A DNA stretch of 64,000 nucleotides from Pseudomonas panipatensis (GTDB taxonomy: Bacteria > Pseudomonadota > Gammaproteobacteria > Pseudomonadales > Pseudomonadaceae): assembly GCF_900099785.1 (NCBI RefSeq), contig NZ_FNDS01000013.1:1-64000 (forward strand). Direction: 5' to 3'. The position numbers and the translations under genes are program-made. Shown one piece after another: positions 43,286-54,141 of the stretch (position 1 is the first letter of the stretch; each line of letters starts with the position of its first letter). The notes under the pieces were generated by a model. That model was given only the letters and a program-made list of their open reading frames with translations. It was not told where the DNA came from and made no database searches.

Positions 43286-45478
43286 TTACCAGTAGTACTT
43301 CAGGGACTTGGCCCAGGACGTGGCGGCGTATTGCGTCTTCAGCGCGCGGAACCACTGCTTGCGCTGCGCCGGGGCGATGTCCTGGCGACCGCAGCCGTTG
43401 TAGCCGCTGGGCGCATAGCAATTGATCGCACGGAACAAGGCATAGGCCTTGTCGTCGCCGCCGGCCTGGGGATCGGCGATCACTTTCATGTAGCCGTCCA
43501 GGCGCGAATACAGCGCGCCATCGAACAACGTCGGGCTGCCGCCCAGCTCGCGCGGGCCCGGCTGGCTGTCGAGGGGGAAGCCGTCGAGGTTGTTGCGCAG
43601 GATGAACTCGCCGAAGCAGTTCAGCGCCTGCGGCGGCTGTGGCTGCTGCTGCAGGGCCACGGCGATATCGCGGATGGCCGGGCAGTCATAGCCGGACGTG
43701 CCCTTGCCACCGGGCCACTGGAACAGGGTCAAGGGCATGCCATTGCCATAGACGAAGCCGAGACTGGCGGTCAGCGGCTTGGTCGAGGGCTCGGCGGGCA
43801 ACAGCGCCAGGTCGTTGATGAAATTTGCGTAATGGCCGTGCAGCAGGTCCTTGTAGAGCAGGCTGAACAGCGCGGTATCGCGCTCTTCGGCAGGCACCGC
43901 TTCGGCCTTGGCCTGCTGGCGCAGCAACTCGGGGCCGGCGACATGGCGCAGCAGCAGCTCGCGGATCGCCGGCGTGCGCACCGGCGAGTTATCGGCGAAG
44001 ACTTTCACCAGGCGGTCGCTGCGTTCGTAGTTGAAGGCCAGGGCCAGCTCCAGCTGCTCGCGCTGCAGCGGCTGACGGGCCAGGGGCAGCAGTTGCAGCC
44101 AGAGCTTCTCGGCGCCGAGCCAGTCGTTGCCGGCCTCCAGACTGAAGCCGCGCAGGGTCTGCTGGCTGAAGGCCAGGTAGTCGAGTTTCTCCGGCAGCGT
44201 TTGCGGCAGGCTCTGCCGCGCCTGTTCGAGGTTGCCCTCGACGTATAGCTGCCAGGCCGCCAGCAGGTAATCGTGGAGCCCCGGTTGCTCGGCGAACAGG
44301 GCTTTCTGCCCCTGCAGTCCGGCCAGATCGAGGGCGCGCGCCTCGTTGGCCTCGTGGTGGCGCATCTGCATCAGGTCGAGCACCGCCAGCAGGCGCGGAT
44401 CGCGGACATCCGCCGGGTGCGCGGTGACCAGCAGCTTGTTGTCCACCTCGGCGATCCATTGCGCCTGATCGGCGCCGCCCTGCGCCGACTCCGGCTGGGC
44501 GAACAGCCAGGCGTACTCGCCGGCCAGGCGGCCCTGGTCATTCATCAGCCAATAGACGCGGCGCAGCAAGCCCTTGGCGGAGGCGGCGTAGCGGCCCTGC
44601 GGATAGGCCTCCAGGTACGCCTTGAAGTCGCTCTCGGCGACCTTCAGCGGGGCGCGATCGACCTTGCGCAGGTCGGGGTAGCCCATGTCGTCGAAGGCAT
44701 TCTGCTGCGCCTGGTTCAACTGGCTGCGGCCGAGCATGTAGCGCGCGGTTTCCTGGACCCAGGGCAGGGCGCTGCCGCCGAGGCTGAGGAAACGCTGCCG
44801 GGCATCGCTGAAACGGCCGTTGTAGAAGGCCGCGACGCCTTCCAGATAGGTGGCGAAGTCATGCCCCGGCGCCGAATCGATGTCGCTGGGCAGGATGCCG
44901 CTGAGCTGGGCGTCATCCCACTGGCAGCCCTGCAGCAGGGACAGGCGTGCGCGCGCCAGGCTCTGCCGTTCGGCAGCCGGCACGTCGGCGAGCAGCAACT
45001 GGGCGAGGAAATCCTGGGCGGTGGCTGGGTTGTTGCTGCGGCAGCGGCTGCCTTCGCCGTTGGCGAAGCTCTCGGTTTCGGCCGGCACACTGTCGGCGGG
45101 CAGGCCGATGCGCACCGCCAGTTCGGCCAGCGGCGCCGCCGGCTTGGCATTGCCGGACGGGGCCGCGACATCGGCCTGCGGCGGCTCGTCGAACAGGCGG
45201 GTCAGCGGGAAGGGCACCAGGGCATAGCCCAGTTGCTGTTCGTCGTCGGACAGCGGCCGCTCAGGCAGCGTCGCGCGCCCGCCATCGGCCAGCAGCAGTT
45301 GCAGGTTGACCCGGCTGTCGTTGCCGGGGCTCAGGAAGGGCAAGCTGTTGCAGACATCCAGGGTGTCTCGCTTGAGGTTCCAGCTCGGGTAGCAGGAGTC
45401 GTCGCTGCTGGCGTTGGCCTGCTGGGCAGCCAGCAGGCCGAGAGTCAGGGCCAGGTAGGGGAGTCCGCGCAAGCGCAT
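43286..45478 (-). CDS. Large periplasmic helical-repeat protein, function unknown
   Basis: A 730-residue protein with signal peptide MRLRGLPYLALTLGLLAAQQ (cleavage near ANA-SSDD). The mature part is mostly helical and has TPR-like spacing (for example QQHAFDDMGYPDLRKVD-like and YAASAKGLLRRVYWLMND segments). Two cysteine pairs near the N-terminus (DDSCYP, LDVCNS) may form a disulphide. ATG 45478 has AAGGA 6 nt upstream; a longer frame to 46126 is antisense-like and overlaps the EAL gene. It is between the EAL gene (80-bp gap) and the DUF3142 gene (6-bp gap). The same order with uvrD is found in P. aeruginosa. Confidence 0.8.
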   Translation of the reverse strand: MRLRGLPYLALTLGLLAAQQANASSDDSCYPSWNLKRDTLDVCNSLPFLSPGNDSRVNLQLLLADGGRATLPERPLSDDEQQLGYALVPFPLTRLFDEPPQADVAAPSGNAKPAAPLAELAVRIGLPADSVPAETESFANGEGSRCRSNNPATAQDFLAQLLLADVPAAERQSLARARLSLLQGCQWDDAQLSGILPSDIDSAPGHDFATYLEGVAAFYNGRFSDARQRFLSLGGSALPWVQETARYMLGRSQLNQAQQNAFDDMGYPDLRKVDRAPLKVAESDFKAYLEAYPQGRYAASAKGLLRRVYWLMNDQGRLAGEYAWLFAQPESAQGGADQAQWIAEVDNKLLVTAHPADVRDPRLLAVLDLMQMRHHEANEARALDLAGLQGQKALFAEQPGLHDYLLAAWQLYVEGNLEQARQSLPQTLPEKLDYLAFSQQTLRGFSLEAGNDWLGAEKLWLQLLPLARQPLQREQLELALAFNYERSDRLVKVFADNSPVRTPAIRELLLRHVAGPELLRQQAKAEAVPAEERDTALFSLLYKDLLHGHYANFINDLALLPAEPSTKPLTASLGFVYGNGMPLTLFQWPGGKGTSGYDCPAIRDIAVALQQQPQPPQALNCFGEFILRNNLDGFPLDSQPGPRELGGSPTLFDGALYSRLDGYMKVIADPQAGGDDKAYALFRAINCYAPSGYNGCGRQDIAPAQRKQWFRALKTQYAATSWAKSLKYYW

Positions 45479-45558
45479 GCTAGGTCCTTGTCCAATGGGG
45501 CCCGCGCGCTGGCCGGAAGACCAGGGCACGCTAGGCGTCAGCTCATTGGGGCACGATC

Positions 45559-48441
45559 TTACCTCGACAGGCCCTCCAGTGGCGCGTCCTGCGCATCGGC
45601 GCGGTCGGCGGCGCCGAGGAAAGCGACCAGGGCCTCGGCCTCCAGCGGCCGACTGATGAGGAATCCCTGAATCTCGTCGCACTGGTGCTGACGCAGAAAC
45701 TCCAGTTGCTCCGGCGTCTCCACACCCTCGGCGACCACCTTCAGTTCCAGGCTGTGCACCATGGCGATGATCGCGCGGGTGATGGCGGCATCCTCGCCAT
45801 GGGTGGAGAGGTCGCGGATGAAGGTCTGGTCGATCTTCACGTAATCCACCGGGAAGCGCTTGAGGTAGCTGAGCGAGGAGTAGCCGGTGCCGAAGTCGTC
45901 GATGGCCAGCTTCACCCCCATCTGGCGCAGTTGGCGGAAGGTCAGGCCGACGCTCTCGACGTTCTCCAGCAACTGGCTTTCGGTCAGTTCCAGCTCCAGC
46001 AGGTGCGGCGCCAGCGCGGTTTCGTCGAGCACGGTGCGCACCAGGCTGGCCAGGTTGCCCTGGCGCAACTGGTGCACCGACAGGTTCACCGACAGTCGCA
46101 GGTCGGTCAGCCCGCGCGCTTGCCATTCGCGCAACTGGTGGCAGGCGCGACGCAGGACGAACTCGCCGATGGCGCCGATCAGCCCGGTTTCCTCGGCCAG
46201 CGGGATGAATTCGCCGGGCGGCACCATGCCCAGCTGCGGATGGCGCCAGCGCACCAGCGCCTCGGCGCTGTCCAGGCGGCCGCTGGCCAGATTCAGCTTG
46301 GGTTGGTAGTAGACGTCCAACTGGCCTTCTTCGATGGCCTTGCGCAACTGCACTTCCATCTGCAGACGCTCCAGGGTGCAGGCCTGCAGGTTGTCGGTGA
46401 AGAACTGGAAGGTGTTGCCGCCCAGGTGCTTGGCGTGCTGCATGGCCATGTTCGCCTGGCTCATCAACGCGGAGATTTCCCGCGCGTTCTCCGGCAGCAG
46501 GCTGATACCCAGCGAGGCACTGACCACCAGCTCCTGGCCGGCGACGCTCATCGGCACACGCAGCTTGGTCAACAGCCGGCTGGACAGCCGCGCCAGGGTA
46601 GACAGGCTGGTGTAAGTGTCGATCAGCACGGCGAACTCGTTGGCCGACAGCCGCGCGATGGTGTCCGCCTCCGGCACCGTCTGGGTCAGGCGCCGGGCGA
46701 TCTGCCGCAGCAACTGGTCGCCGACTTCGTGGCCAAGGCTGTCGTTGAGCAGCTTGAAGCGGTCCAGGTCGATCAGCAGCAGGGCCAGGTTACGGCCGCT
46801 CTGCCGCGCGCGCTGGCCGGCGTCGTGCAGGCGCTGCTTGAACAGTCCGCGATTGGCCAGGCCGGTAAGTTCGTCGTAGTGCGACAGGTAGCGCAAGCGA
46901 TCCTCGGCATCGCGCCGGGCGGTGAGATCGGCGAAGAAGCCGACCACATGGGCGACCTGCCCGCGGCTGTCGCGCACCACGTTGAGCTGCAGCCACTGCG
47001 GATACAACTCGCCGTTCTTGCGCGTCTCCAGCAATTCGCCCTGCCAATGGCCGAGGCTCTCCAGCTCGCCGCGGATCTGCTGGTACTGGCGCGCCGTCTC
47101 GGGATTGCCGCTGAGGTGCGCGGCGAACTGGCCGATGACGTCTTCCGCGCGGTGCCCGGTGACCCGGCTGAACGCCTGGTTGACCGCCAGCAGGCGATAG
47201 TCCGGGTCGAGGATGACGATGCCCTCGCTGGCGGCCTCGAACACCGTGGCGGCGAGCCGTTGCTCTTCTTCGCGACGCTTGCGCGCACTGATGTCGCAGC
47301 GGGTGCCGACCATGCGCGTGACCTTGCCACGCGCATCGCGCTGCATCACCCGGCCACGGTCCTCGACCCAGACCCAATGGCCGTCGGCATGGCGCACGCG
47401 GTACTCGATGCAGTAGCCGTCGGTGCGCCCCTTGAGGTGGTTGACCAGGGCCCGGCGCAGCAGCGGCAGGTCATCCGGGTGCAGGCGCGGGCGCAGGTCG
47501 GCGCGCATGCTCTTCACCGCGTCCTGGGTAATGCCGAAGATTTCCTTGAGGCGCGAGTGATGCACCTCGTCGGTTTCCAGGTTCCAGTCCCACAAGCCCA
47601 GCTCGCTGGCCTCCAGCGCCAGGCCCAGGCGCACCTCGCTATGGCTGAGTTCGACGCTGCCGGCCTCGACCCGCTCCTGCAACTGGTCGCGCGCCAGGCG
47701 CAGGGCGCGCTCGGCGCTGCGGCGTTGCTCGATCTCGCGGGCCAGTTCGTGGTTGAGCTGCTCCGCGCGATTCTTCGCCTGCTCCAGATGCGACACCAGG
47801 GACAGGGTCTGGAAACGCCGTAGCAGGCTGCCCTGGACCAGCCGGTGAATCTGCCAGGCCATCACCAGCAGGGCCGACAGCAGGATCATCCCGAGGACGC
47901 CCCAGCCCTGCTGCAACTGGCTGCCCTGGAATAGCAGGTAGCCGATGGCCGGCAGCAGGCAGGGCAAGGCGAAGGTCAGGAAGGCCGACAGGCTGACCGC
48001 GTAGGCGACGCTGGCGGAGAGAATGGCCGCGGCGATCAGGCCGAACACCAGGGCCTGTTGCAGAAAGGCGTCGGGCGGCACCAGGGCGATGACGGCGAAG
48101 GCCAGGGTCAACCCGGACGCGCCGGCGCCAAAGAGGAACACCCGTTGCCAATGGGGATCGGCCTGGCGCGACGGCGAGGCGGTATTGAACGCGGCGACCT
48201 GGACCAGCCGCAGCACGCCCAGCAACACCAGCCAGACCAGCCAGCCGGCCAACAGCACGGTGCTCTGGGTGCCCCACAGCAATCCGGCGCAGGCCAGGCC
48301 GTTGAGCAGCATCAGCAGGGTCGGAACCCGCGAGCCCTGGTAGAGCAGGCGGATGCGCTCGATGGCGATCTGGTGGGCGTATTGCTGGTGAATTTCGGTA
48401 TGACTGACAGGCGCAGCCGACGTCTCTAGATAAGCGGTCAT
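45559..48441 (-). CDS. Membrane-bound PAS-PAS-GGDEF-EAL signalling protein
   Basis: A 960-residue cyclic-di-GMP protein. About six helices (residues 35-205) are followed by a coiled coil (about 215-275), two PAS domains (about 280-400 and 405-525), GGDEF (about 535-695) and EAL (about 705-945). The GGDEF site reads LSANEF, so cyclase activity is probably lost. The EAL site looks intact: SAEALVRW, ELTESQLL, IDDFGTGYSSLSYLKRF and VVAEGVET. The likely output is c-di-GMP hydrolysis. ATG 48441 is weakly supported; an ATG at 48486 is possible. It is divergent from uvrD. Confidence 0.9.
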   Translation of the reverse strand: MTAYLETSAAPVSHTEIHQQYAHQIAIERIRLLYQGSRVPTLLMLLNGLACAGLLWGTQSTVLLAGWLVWLVLLGVLRLVQVAAFNTASPSRQADPHWQRVFLFGAGASGLTLAFAVIALVPPDAFLQQALVFGLIAAAILSASVAYAVSLSAFLTFALPCLLPAIGYLLFQGSQLQQGWGVLGMILLSALLVMAWQIHRLVQGSLLRRFQTLSLVSHLEQAKNRAEQLNHELAREIEQRRSAERALRLARDQLQERVEAGSVELSHSEVRLGLALEASELGLWDWNLETDEVHHSRLKEIFGITQDAVKSMRADLRPRLHPDDLPLLRRALVNHLKGRTDGYCIEYRVRHADGHWVWVEDRGRVMQRDARGKVTRMVGTRCDISARKRREEEQRLAATVFEAASEGIVILDPDYRLLAVNQAFSRVTGHRAEDVIGQFAAHLSGNPETARQYQQIRGELESLGHWQGELLETRKNGELYPQWLQLNVVRDSRGQVAHVVGFFADLTARRDAEDRLRYLSHYDELTGLANRGLFKQRLHDAGQRARQSGRNLALLLIDLDRFKLLNDSLGHEVGDQLLRQIARRLTQTVPEADTIARLSANEFAVLIDTYTSLSTLARLSSRLLTKLRVPMSVAGQELVVSASLGISLLPENAREISALMSQANMAMQHAKHLGGNTFQFFTDNLQACTLERLQMEVQLRKAIEEGQLDVYYQPKLNLASGRLDSAEALVRWRHPQLGMVPPGEFIPLAEETGLIGAIGEFVLRRACHQLREWQARGLTDLRLSVNLSVHQLRQGNLASLVRTVLDETALAPHLLELELTESQLLENVESVGLTFRQLRQMGVKLAIDDFGTGYSSLSYLKRFPVDYVKIDQTFIRDLSTHGEDAAITRAIIAMVHSLELKVVAEGVETPEQLEFLRQHQCDEIQGFLISRPLEAEALVAFLGAADRADAQDAPLEGLSR

Positions 48442-48619
48442 AGGCTTTTTTTCTTGTAGTCTGATGCCTAGGCGTCGGCGGAGCATAACCGAGGCGCTGG
48501 GGTCACCCAAGGGTGCAGGTTCGGCAATATGCCAGTAATCGACTGAACTTTCGTCTGGAGCACGCCGAATGGCGCCCCGGTTTGCCGGGCTTTCCCCGCC
48601 ATCGGTAGAATGCCGGCCC

Positions 48620-50800
<2,181 letters not shown>

Positions 50801-50849
50801 CGCGCCGCCAAGACCGCTGCGCACCCGCCAACAGCGAAGCCGCGCCGGG

Positions 50850-51476
50850 TCACTCCGGCAGGCGTTGCGCCAGCGCCCGATCGGTGCTGCTGGCAGAGGC
50901 GCCCAGGCCCTGGCGAACCCCGGCGCGATCCTCCGCCGTACGGTTCTGGCTGAGCTTCCACTTGCCTTCCAGGCGGGCGATCGGCAGACGGAAGCCGACG
51001 ATGGCGCGGAGCATGCCGGCGACGTAGTCCTCCGGCGCGTCGCTGACCGCCCAGGGCTGCGCCCGCTCGCGCTCGTGCAACTCGGTCAGGCGGCTGACGA
51101 TCTGCAGCAGGCGCGGCGCGTCCTCGATGGTTTCGGCGACGCCATAGGCATGCACGGCGATGAAGTTCCAGGTCGGCACCACCTTGCCGTGCTCGGCCTT
51201 GGACGGATAGAAGGAAGGGCTGACGTAGGCGTCCGGGCCCTGGAAGATCAGCATGGCTTCGGCGCCGGCGGCCAGTTCGCGCCACTGCGGGTTGGCACGC
51301 GCCAGGTGGCCATACAACGTGCCCTGTTCACCCTCGTCCGCCGCCAGCAACAGCGGCAGGTGGCTGGCCTGCAACCCCTGCTCGCCGGCGGTCACCAGGG
51401 TGGCGAGAGGGGTTTCGCCGATCAGCCGCAGCAACTCGCCGCGGTCATCCTGACGAAAGGCAGAGGGCAGGTACAT
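50850..51476 (-). CDS. PaiB-family FMN-binding negative regulator-like protein
   Basis: A 208-residue flavin-reductase-fold protein. MYLPSAFRQDDRGELLRLI, PLATLVTAGEQGLQASHLPLLL, GHLARANPQWRELAAGAEAMLIFQGPDAYVSP and TWNFIAVHAYG follow the PaiB pattern exactly. The C-terminal GKWKLSQNRTAEDRAGVRQGL is also conserved. B. subtilis PaiB is called a regulator of sporulation genes; its role here is unknown. AGGAG lies 8 nt before ATG 51476. It is convergent with uvrD and divergent from the Tim44-domain gene. Confidence 0.88.
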   Translation of the reverse strand: MYLPSAFRQDDRGELLRLIGETPLATLVTAGEQGLQASHLPLLLAADEGEQGTLYGHLARANPQWRELAAGAEAMLIFQGPDAYVSPSFYPSKAEHGKVVPTWNFIAVHAYGVAETIEDAPRLLQIVSRLTELHERERAQPWAVSDAPEDYVAGMLRAIVGFRLPIARLEGKWKLSQNRTAEDRAGVRQGLGASASSTDRALAQRLPE

Positions 51477-51658
51477 GTGGTCGACTCCTGGCGATGAATG
51501 TCCGTCCGGTTTACCCTGTCGCCGCCGTCGACGCCAGTCACAGCCAGCGAAAACACTTTGCCGCAAGGGCAATAGCCGGAAACAAAATCCGGCTGGTCGC
51601 TGCTGAGGATGCTGGGCAACATGACGCGCGTCGTATTCCAACCAAGAGAATGACCACC

Positions 51659-52528
51659 ATGAAGCGCTTTCTCAGCCTTGCCATGGCCCTCTGTGTCGCC
51701 GTGACGCTCAGCCTCGACGTCCAAGCAGCCAAGCGTTTCGGCGGCGGCAAGAGCATGGGCTCGGCGCCCAGCCACCAGACCCGTCAGGTGCAACCGAGCA
51801 CCGCCCCGAACACCCCGAGCACGCCCAACACCGCCGCTCCCGCCGCGGGTGCCGCCGCTGGCGCAGCCGCGGCCGGTGGCGCCTCGCGCTGGCTGGGCCC
51901 ACTGGCCGGCATCGCCGCCGGTGGCCTGCTGGCCTCCCTGTTCATGGGCGGTGGCTTCCAGGGCATGCAGTTCCTCGACATCCTGATCATCGCCCTGATC
52001 GCCTTCATCGCCTTCCGCTTCATCGCCGCGCGCCGTCGCCAGCAGGCACGTCCACTCGCGGCCGGGCACCCCGCGCCGATGCAACGCGACATGCCGGCCG
52101 CCGCGCCGATTTTCGGCGGCAGCGCCCAACCGGCGGCACGCGCGCCGCTCAACGCACCGAGCTGGTTCGACGAGCAACGCTTCATCGGCGCCGCCCGCGA
52201 GCACTTCCTGGCGCTGCAGCAGCACTGGGACGCCAACGAAATGGACAAGATCGGCGAGTTCGTCACCCCGCAGATGCTGCAGTGGCTGAAGCAGGAACGC
52301 GCCGATCTCGGCGACGGCTACCAGTCGACCTACATCGACAACCTTCAGGTGCAGCTCGACGGCATCGACGATCAGGCCGACAAGACCATCGCCACCCTGA
52401 CCTTCAGCGGCGTGTCGAAGAGCTCGCGCTTCGACCAGGGCGAAGCGTTCAGCGAAAGCTGGCGCATGGAGCGCGCCCAAGGGCAGAACCAGCCCTGGCT
52501 GCTGGCCGGTATCCGGCAGAACGGCTGA
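51659..52528 (+). CDS. Tim44-like domain membrane protein
   Basis: A 289-residue protein: signal/anchor (MKRFLSLAMALCVAVTLSLD), then a Gly/Ser/Ala/Pro-rich linker, a glycine-rich hydrophobic segment (LAGIAAGGLLASLFMGGGF), a second membrane helix (FLDILIIALIAFIAFRFIA, about 105-125) and a C-terminal Tim44/MBA1-like domain (about 165-289: FDEQRFIGAAREHFLALQ, FVTPQMLQWLKQE). ATG 51659 gives AAGAGA a 9-nt spacing; ATG 51650 would be too close. The family is common in Proteobacteria and its function is unknown. Confidence 0.88.
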   Translation: MKRFLSLAMALCVAVTLSLDVQAAKRFGGGKSMGSAPSHQTRQVQPSTAPNTPSTPNTAAPAAGAAAGAAAAGGASRWLGPLAGIAAGGLLASLFMGGGFQGMQFLDILIIALIAFIAFRFIAARRRQQARPLAAGHPAPMQRDMPAAAPIFGGSAQPAARAPLNAPSWFDEQRFIGAAREHFLALQQHWDANEMDKIGEFVTPQMLQWLKQERADLGDGYQSTYIDNLQVQLDGIDDQADKTIATLTFSGVSKSSRFDQGEAFSESWRMERAQGQNQPWLLAGIRQNG

Positions 52529-52545
52529 GCCTCCCGTCGCAATCG

Positions 52546-52572
52546 AAAAGCCCGGCGCATGCCGGGCTTTTT
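52546..52572. terminator. Terminator after the Tim44-domain gene
   Basis: AAAA-GCCCGGC-GCAT-GCCGGGC-TTTTT, 17 bp after the stop. It is nearly the same hairpin as at 30238-30264. Confidence 0.9.
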
Positions 52573-52685
52573 CATTCCGGGCCGCGCGCAATGCCGCCCG
52601 TCAGCGCGAGCGCCCACCGGTGTACTTGCGCCCAGGCCCGGCTACTACTGTATAAAGCGCGCCATCCAATCGAGAGGGCCCTGCC

Positions 52686-53087
52686 GTGGAAGACGTCATC
52701 GACCAACTACGTGAACTCAACGAGCCGGTGCCGGTACCACTGGAACTGCCGGACGAGGAACTGCTGGTGGAAATCGAGGAACAGCTGCTGATCAGCATTC
52801 CCTCGGAGTTCCGCGAATTCCTCCTCAAGGTCAGCGACGTGGTCTATGGGCGCCTGGAACCCGTCACCGTCAGCGATCCGCAATCCCACACCTACCTGCC
52901 GGAAGTGGCGGCGGTGGCCTGGTCCATGGGGCTGCCGCGGGAACTGATTCCGATCTGCGCCGATGGCGACGACTATTACGCGGTGGCCCAGGACGGCGAA
53001 GTGGTGCTCTGGGCCGACGGCGAACTCACCGAGGAAACCTGGGACTCGGTGTGGACCTGGGCACGCGACGTATGGCTGGATACTTGA
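52686..53087 (+). CDS. SMI1/KNR4-family protein
   Basis: A 133-residue acidic protein with the SMI1/KNR4 (SUKH) fold: ELPDEELLVEIEEQLLISIPSEFREFLLKVSD, then PICADGDDYYAVAQDGEVVLWADGE and a terminal TWDSVWTWARDVWLD. Many SUKH proteins are immunity proteins against secreted nuclease or deaminase toxins, but no toxin or secretion gene is nearby. A -10-like TATAAA lies about 35 bp upstream. Its role may be housekeeping. Confidence 0.87.
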   Translation: MEDVIDQLRELNEPVPVPLELPDEELLVEIEEQLLISIPSEFREFLLKVSDVVYGRLEPVTVSDPQSHTYLPEVAAVAWSMGLPRELIPICADGDDYYAVAQDGEVVLWADGELTEETWDSVWTWARDVWLDT

Positions 53088-53189
53088 TCGAAATTTCTGA
53101 ATTTCCAAAAGACTCGGTTGTCAGACTGGCAACCCAGCGTGCGTCGGCCCTCCTGCCAAAGCCGGCCCACGATGCCCCGTGGAGACTTT

Positions 53190-53402
53190 ATGAAGCTGAA
53201 ATTCATGTGCCTCGGCGCCTTGCTATTAGGCCTTGCCGGCTGTGCCGACAAGGCCGTGGTGGCGCTGCAGGATGGCAGCGAGGTCCTCGTCAAGGACCAT
53301 GCCGACTACGACAAGTACCATGACTACTATGAGTTCGAGCAACTCAATGGTCAGACCATCCTGATCAAGAAGGACAACGTCCGCTACATCCGCTCGGAGT
53401 GA
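53190..53402 (+). CDS. Small lipoprotein
   Basis: A 70-residue lipoprotein. The signal peptide MKLKFMCLGALLLGLAGC ends in an LAGC lipobox with the lipidated cysteine at 18. The 52-residue mature part (ADKAVVALQDGSEVLVKDHA and ILIKKDNVRYIRSE) is beta-rich and resembles the YgdI/YgdR-type small SH3-like lipoproteins. Residue +2 is Ala, consistent with outer-membrane sorting. GGAG lies upstream of ATG 53190. Confidence 0.8.
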   Translation: MKLKFMCLGALLLGLAGCADKAVVALQDGSEVLVKDHADYDKYHDYYEFEQLNGQTILIKKDNVRYIRSE

Positions 53403-53408
53403 CGCCGC

Positions 53409-54074
53409 TCAGCGCGCGTCCAGCCGGCCGCCCGAGTCCAGCGCCAACAGATTGAGCAGGTATTGGCCGAAATAGCCGAGGTCCTGTTCGATGGCCGCCC
53501 GGGCCGCCCGGGCATCGCCGCGCTGCACGGCCTCCAGGGCATTCTCGTGGAAATCGTTGAGGCGCAGCGACAAGTCGGCCTCGGTGAACAGACGGTTGAA
53601 AAAAGGCCCGACCTGCAGCCAGAGCGCCTCGATCATGCGCAGAAGCGTGGGATTGTCACAGGCACGGTAGAGCGTCAGGTGGAAGCGGCTGTTGTCTTCC
53701 AGGTAGGCCCGCACGTCGCGCCGCTGCAGGGCCGTTTCCATGCCATCGGTGCACACCCGCAGCAGCGTCTTGTCCGCGTCGCTCAGGCGCGGCACCGCCG
53801 CCTCCACGGCCAGGCCTTCGAGTGACTGGCGAACCTGCAGGATCTGCAGGAAGCGCTCGCGGGTCATCAGCGGCACGCGCAGGGAGCGTTGCGGCTCGCC
53901 CTCCAGCGCGCCCTCGGCCACCAGCCGCTGCAAAGCAGCGCGCACGGGCATCGGGCTGGTGCCCCATTCGTTGGCCAGGTCGCGGATCTTCAAGCGTTCG
54001 CCTGGCTGGAAGCGTCCGCTCAACAGCGCCTGGCGCAGGTTCTGGTACAGCTGTTCCTGGAGGTTATCGGCCAT
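53409..54074 (-). CDS. GntR-family regulator (FadR/FCD subfamily)
   Basis: A 221-residue regulator. The N-terminal winged helix (about 1-70) contains LYQNLRQALLSGRFQPGERL and LANEWGTSPMPVRAALQRLV. The all-helical FCD effector domain (about 85-210) contains LEGLAVEAAVPRL, a metal-site-like DNSRFHLTLYRACDNP and NDFHENALEAVQRGDARAAR. ATG 54074 has GGAG 8 nt upstream; a GTG at 54083 overlaps it. It is downstream of the SDR gene on the same strand and probably binds the twin palindromes at 54927 and 54990. Confidence 0.9.
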   Translation of the reverse strand: MADNLQEQLYQNLRQALLSGRFQPGERLKIRDLANEWGTSPMPVRAALQRLVAEGALEGEPQRSLRVPLMTRERFLQILQVRQSLEGLAVEAAVPRLSDADKTLLRVCTDGMETALQRRDVRAYLEDNSRFHLTLYRACDNPTLLRMIEALWLQVGPFFNRLFTEADLSLRLNDFHENALEAVQRGDARAARAAIEQDLGYFGQYLLNLLALDSGGRLDAR

Positions 54075-54141
54075 TCGGGTCACTCCGCGCCGGCCGGTGG
54101 GGCCGGCAGTTGGGCGAAGGTCAGGCTGCAGTTGTGCATGT

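Noticed and set aside
45479-46126. A 216-codon N-terminal extension of the large periplasmic protein
   Set aside because: It overlaps the EAL coding region and would bury a clear signal peptide and ribosome site at 45478.
52645-52662. A LexA/SOS box suggested by CTGTATAAA near the SMI1 gene
   Set aside because: The right half (ACAG) is missing; the sequence is more simply a -10 element.
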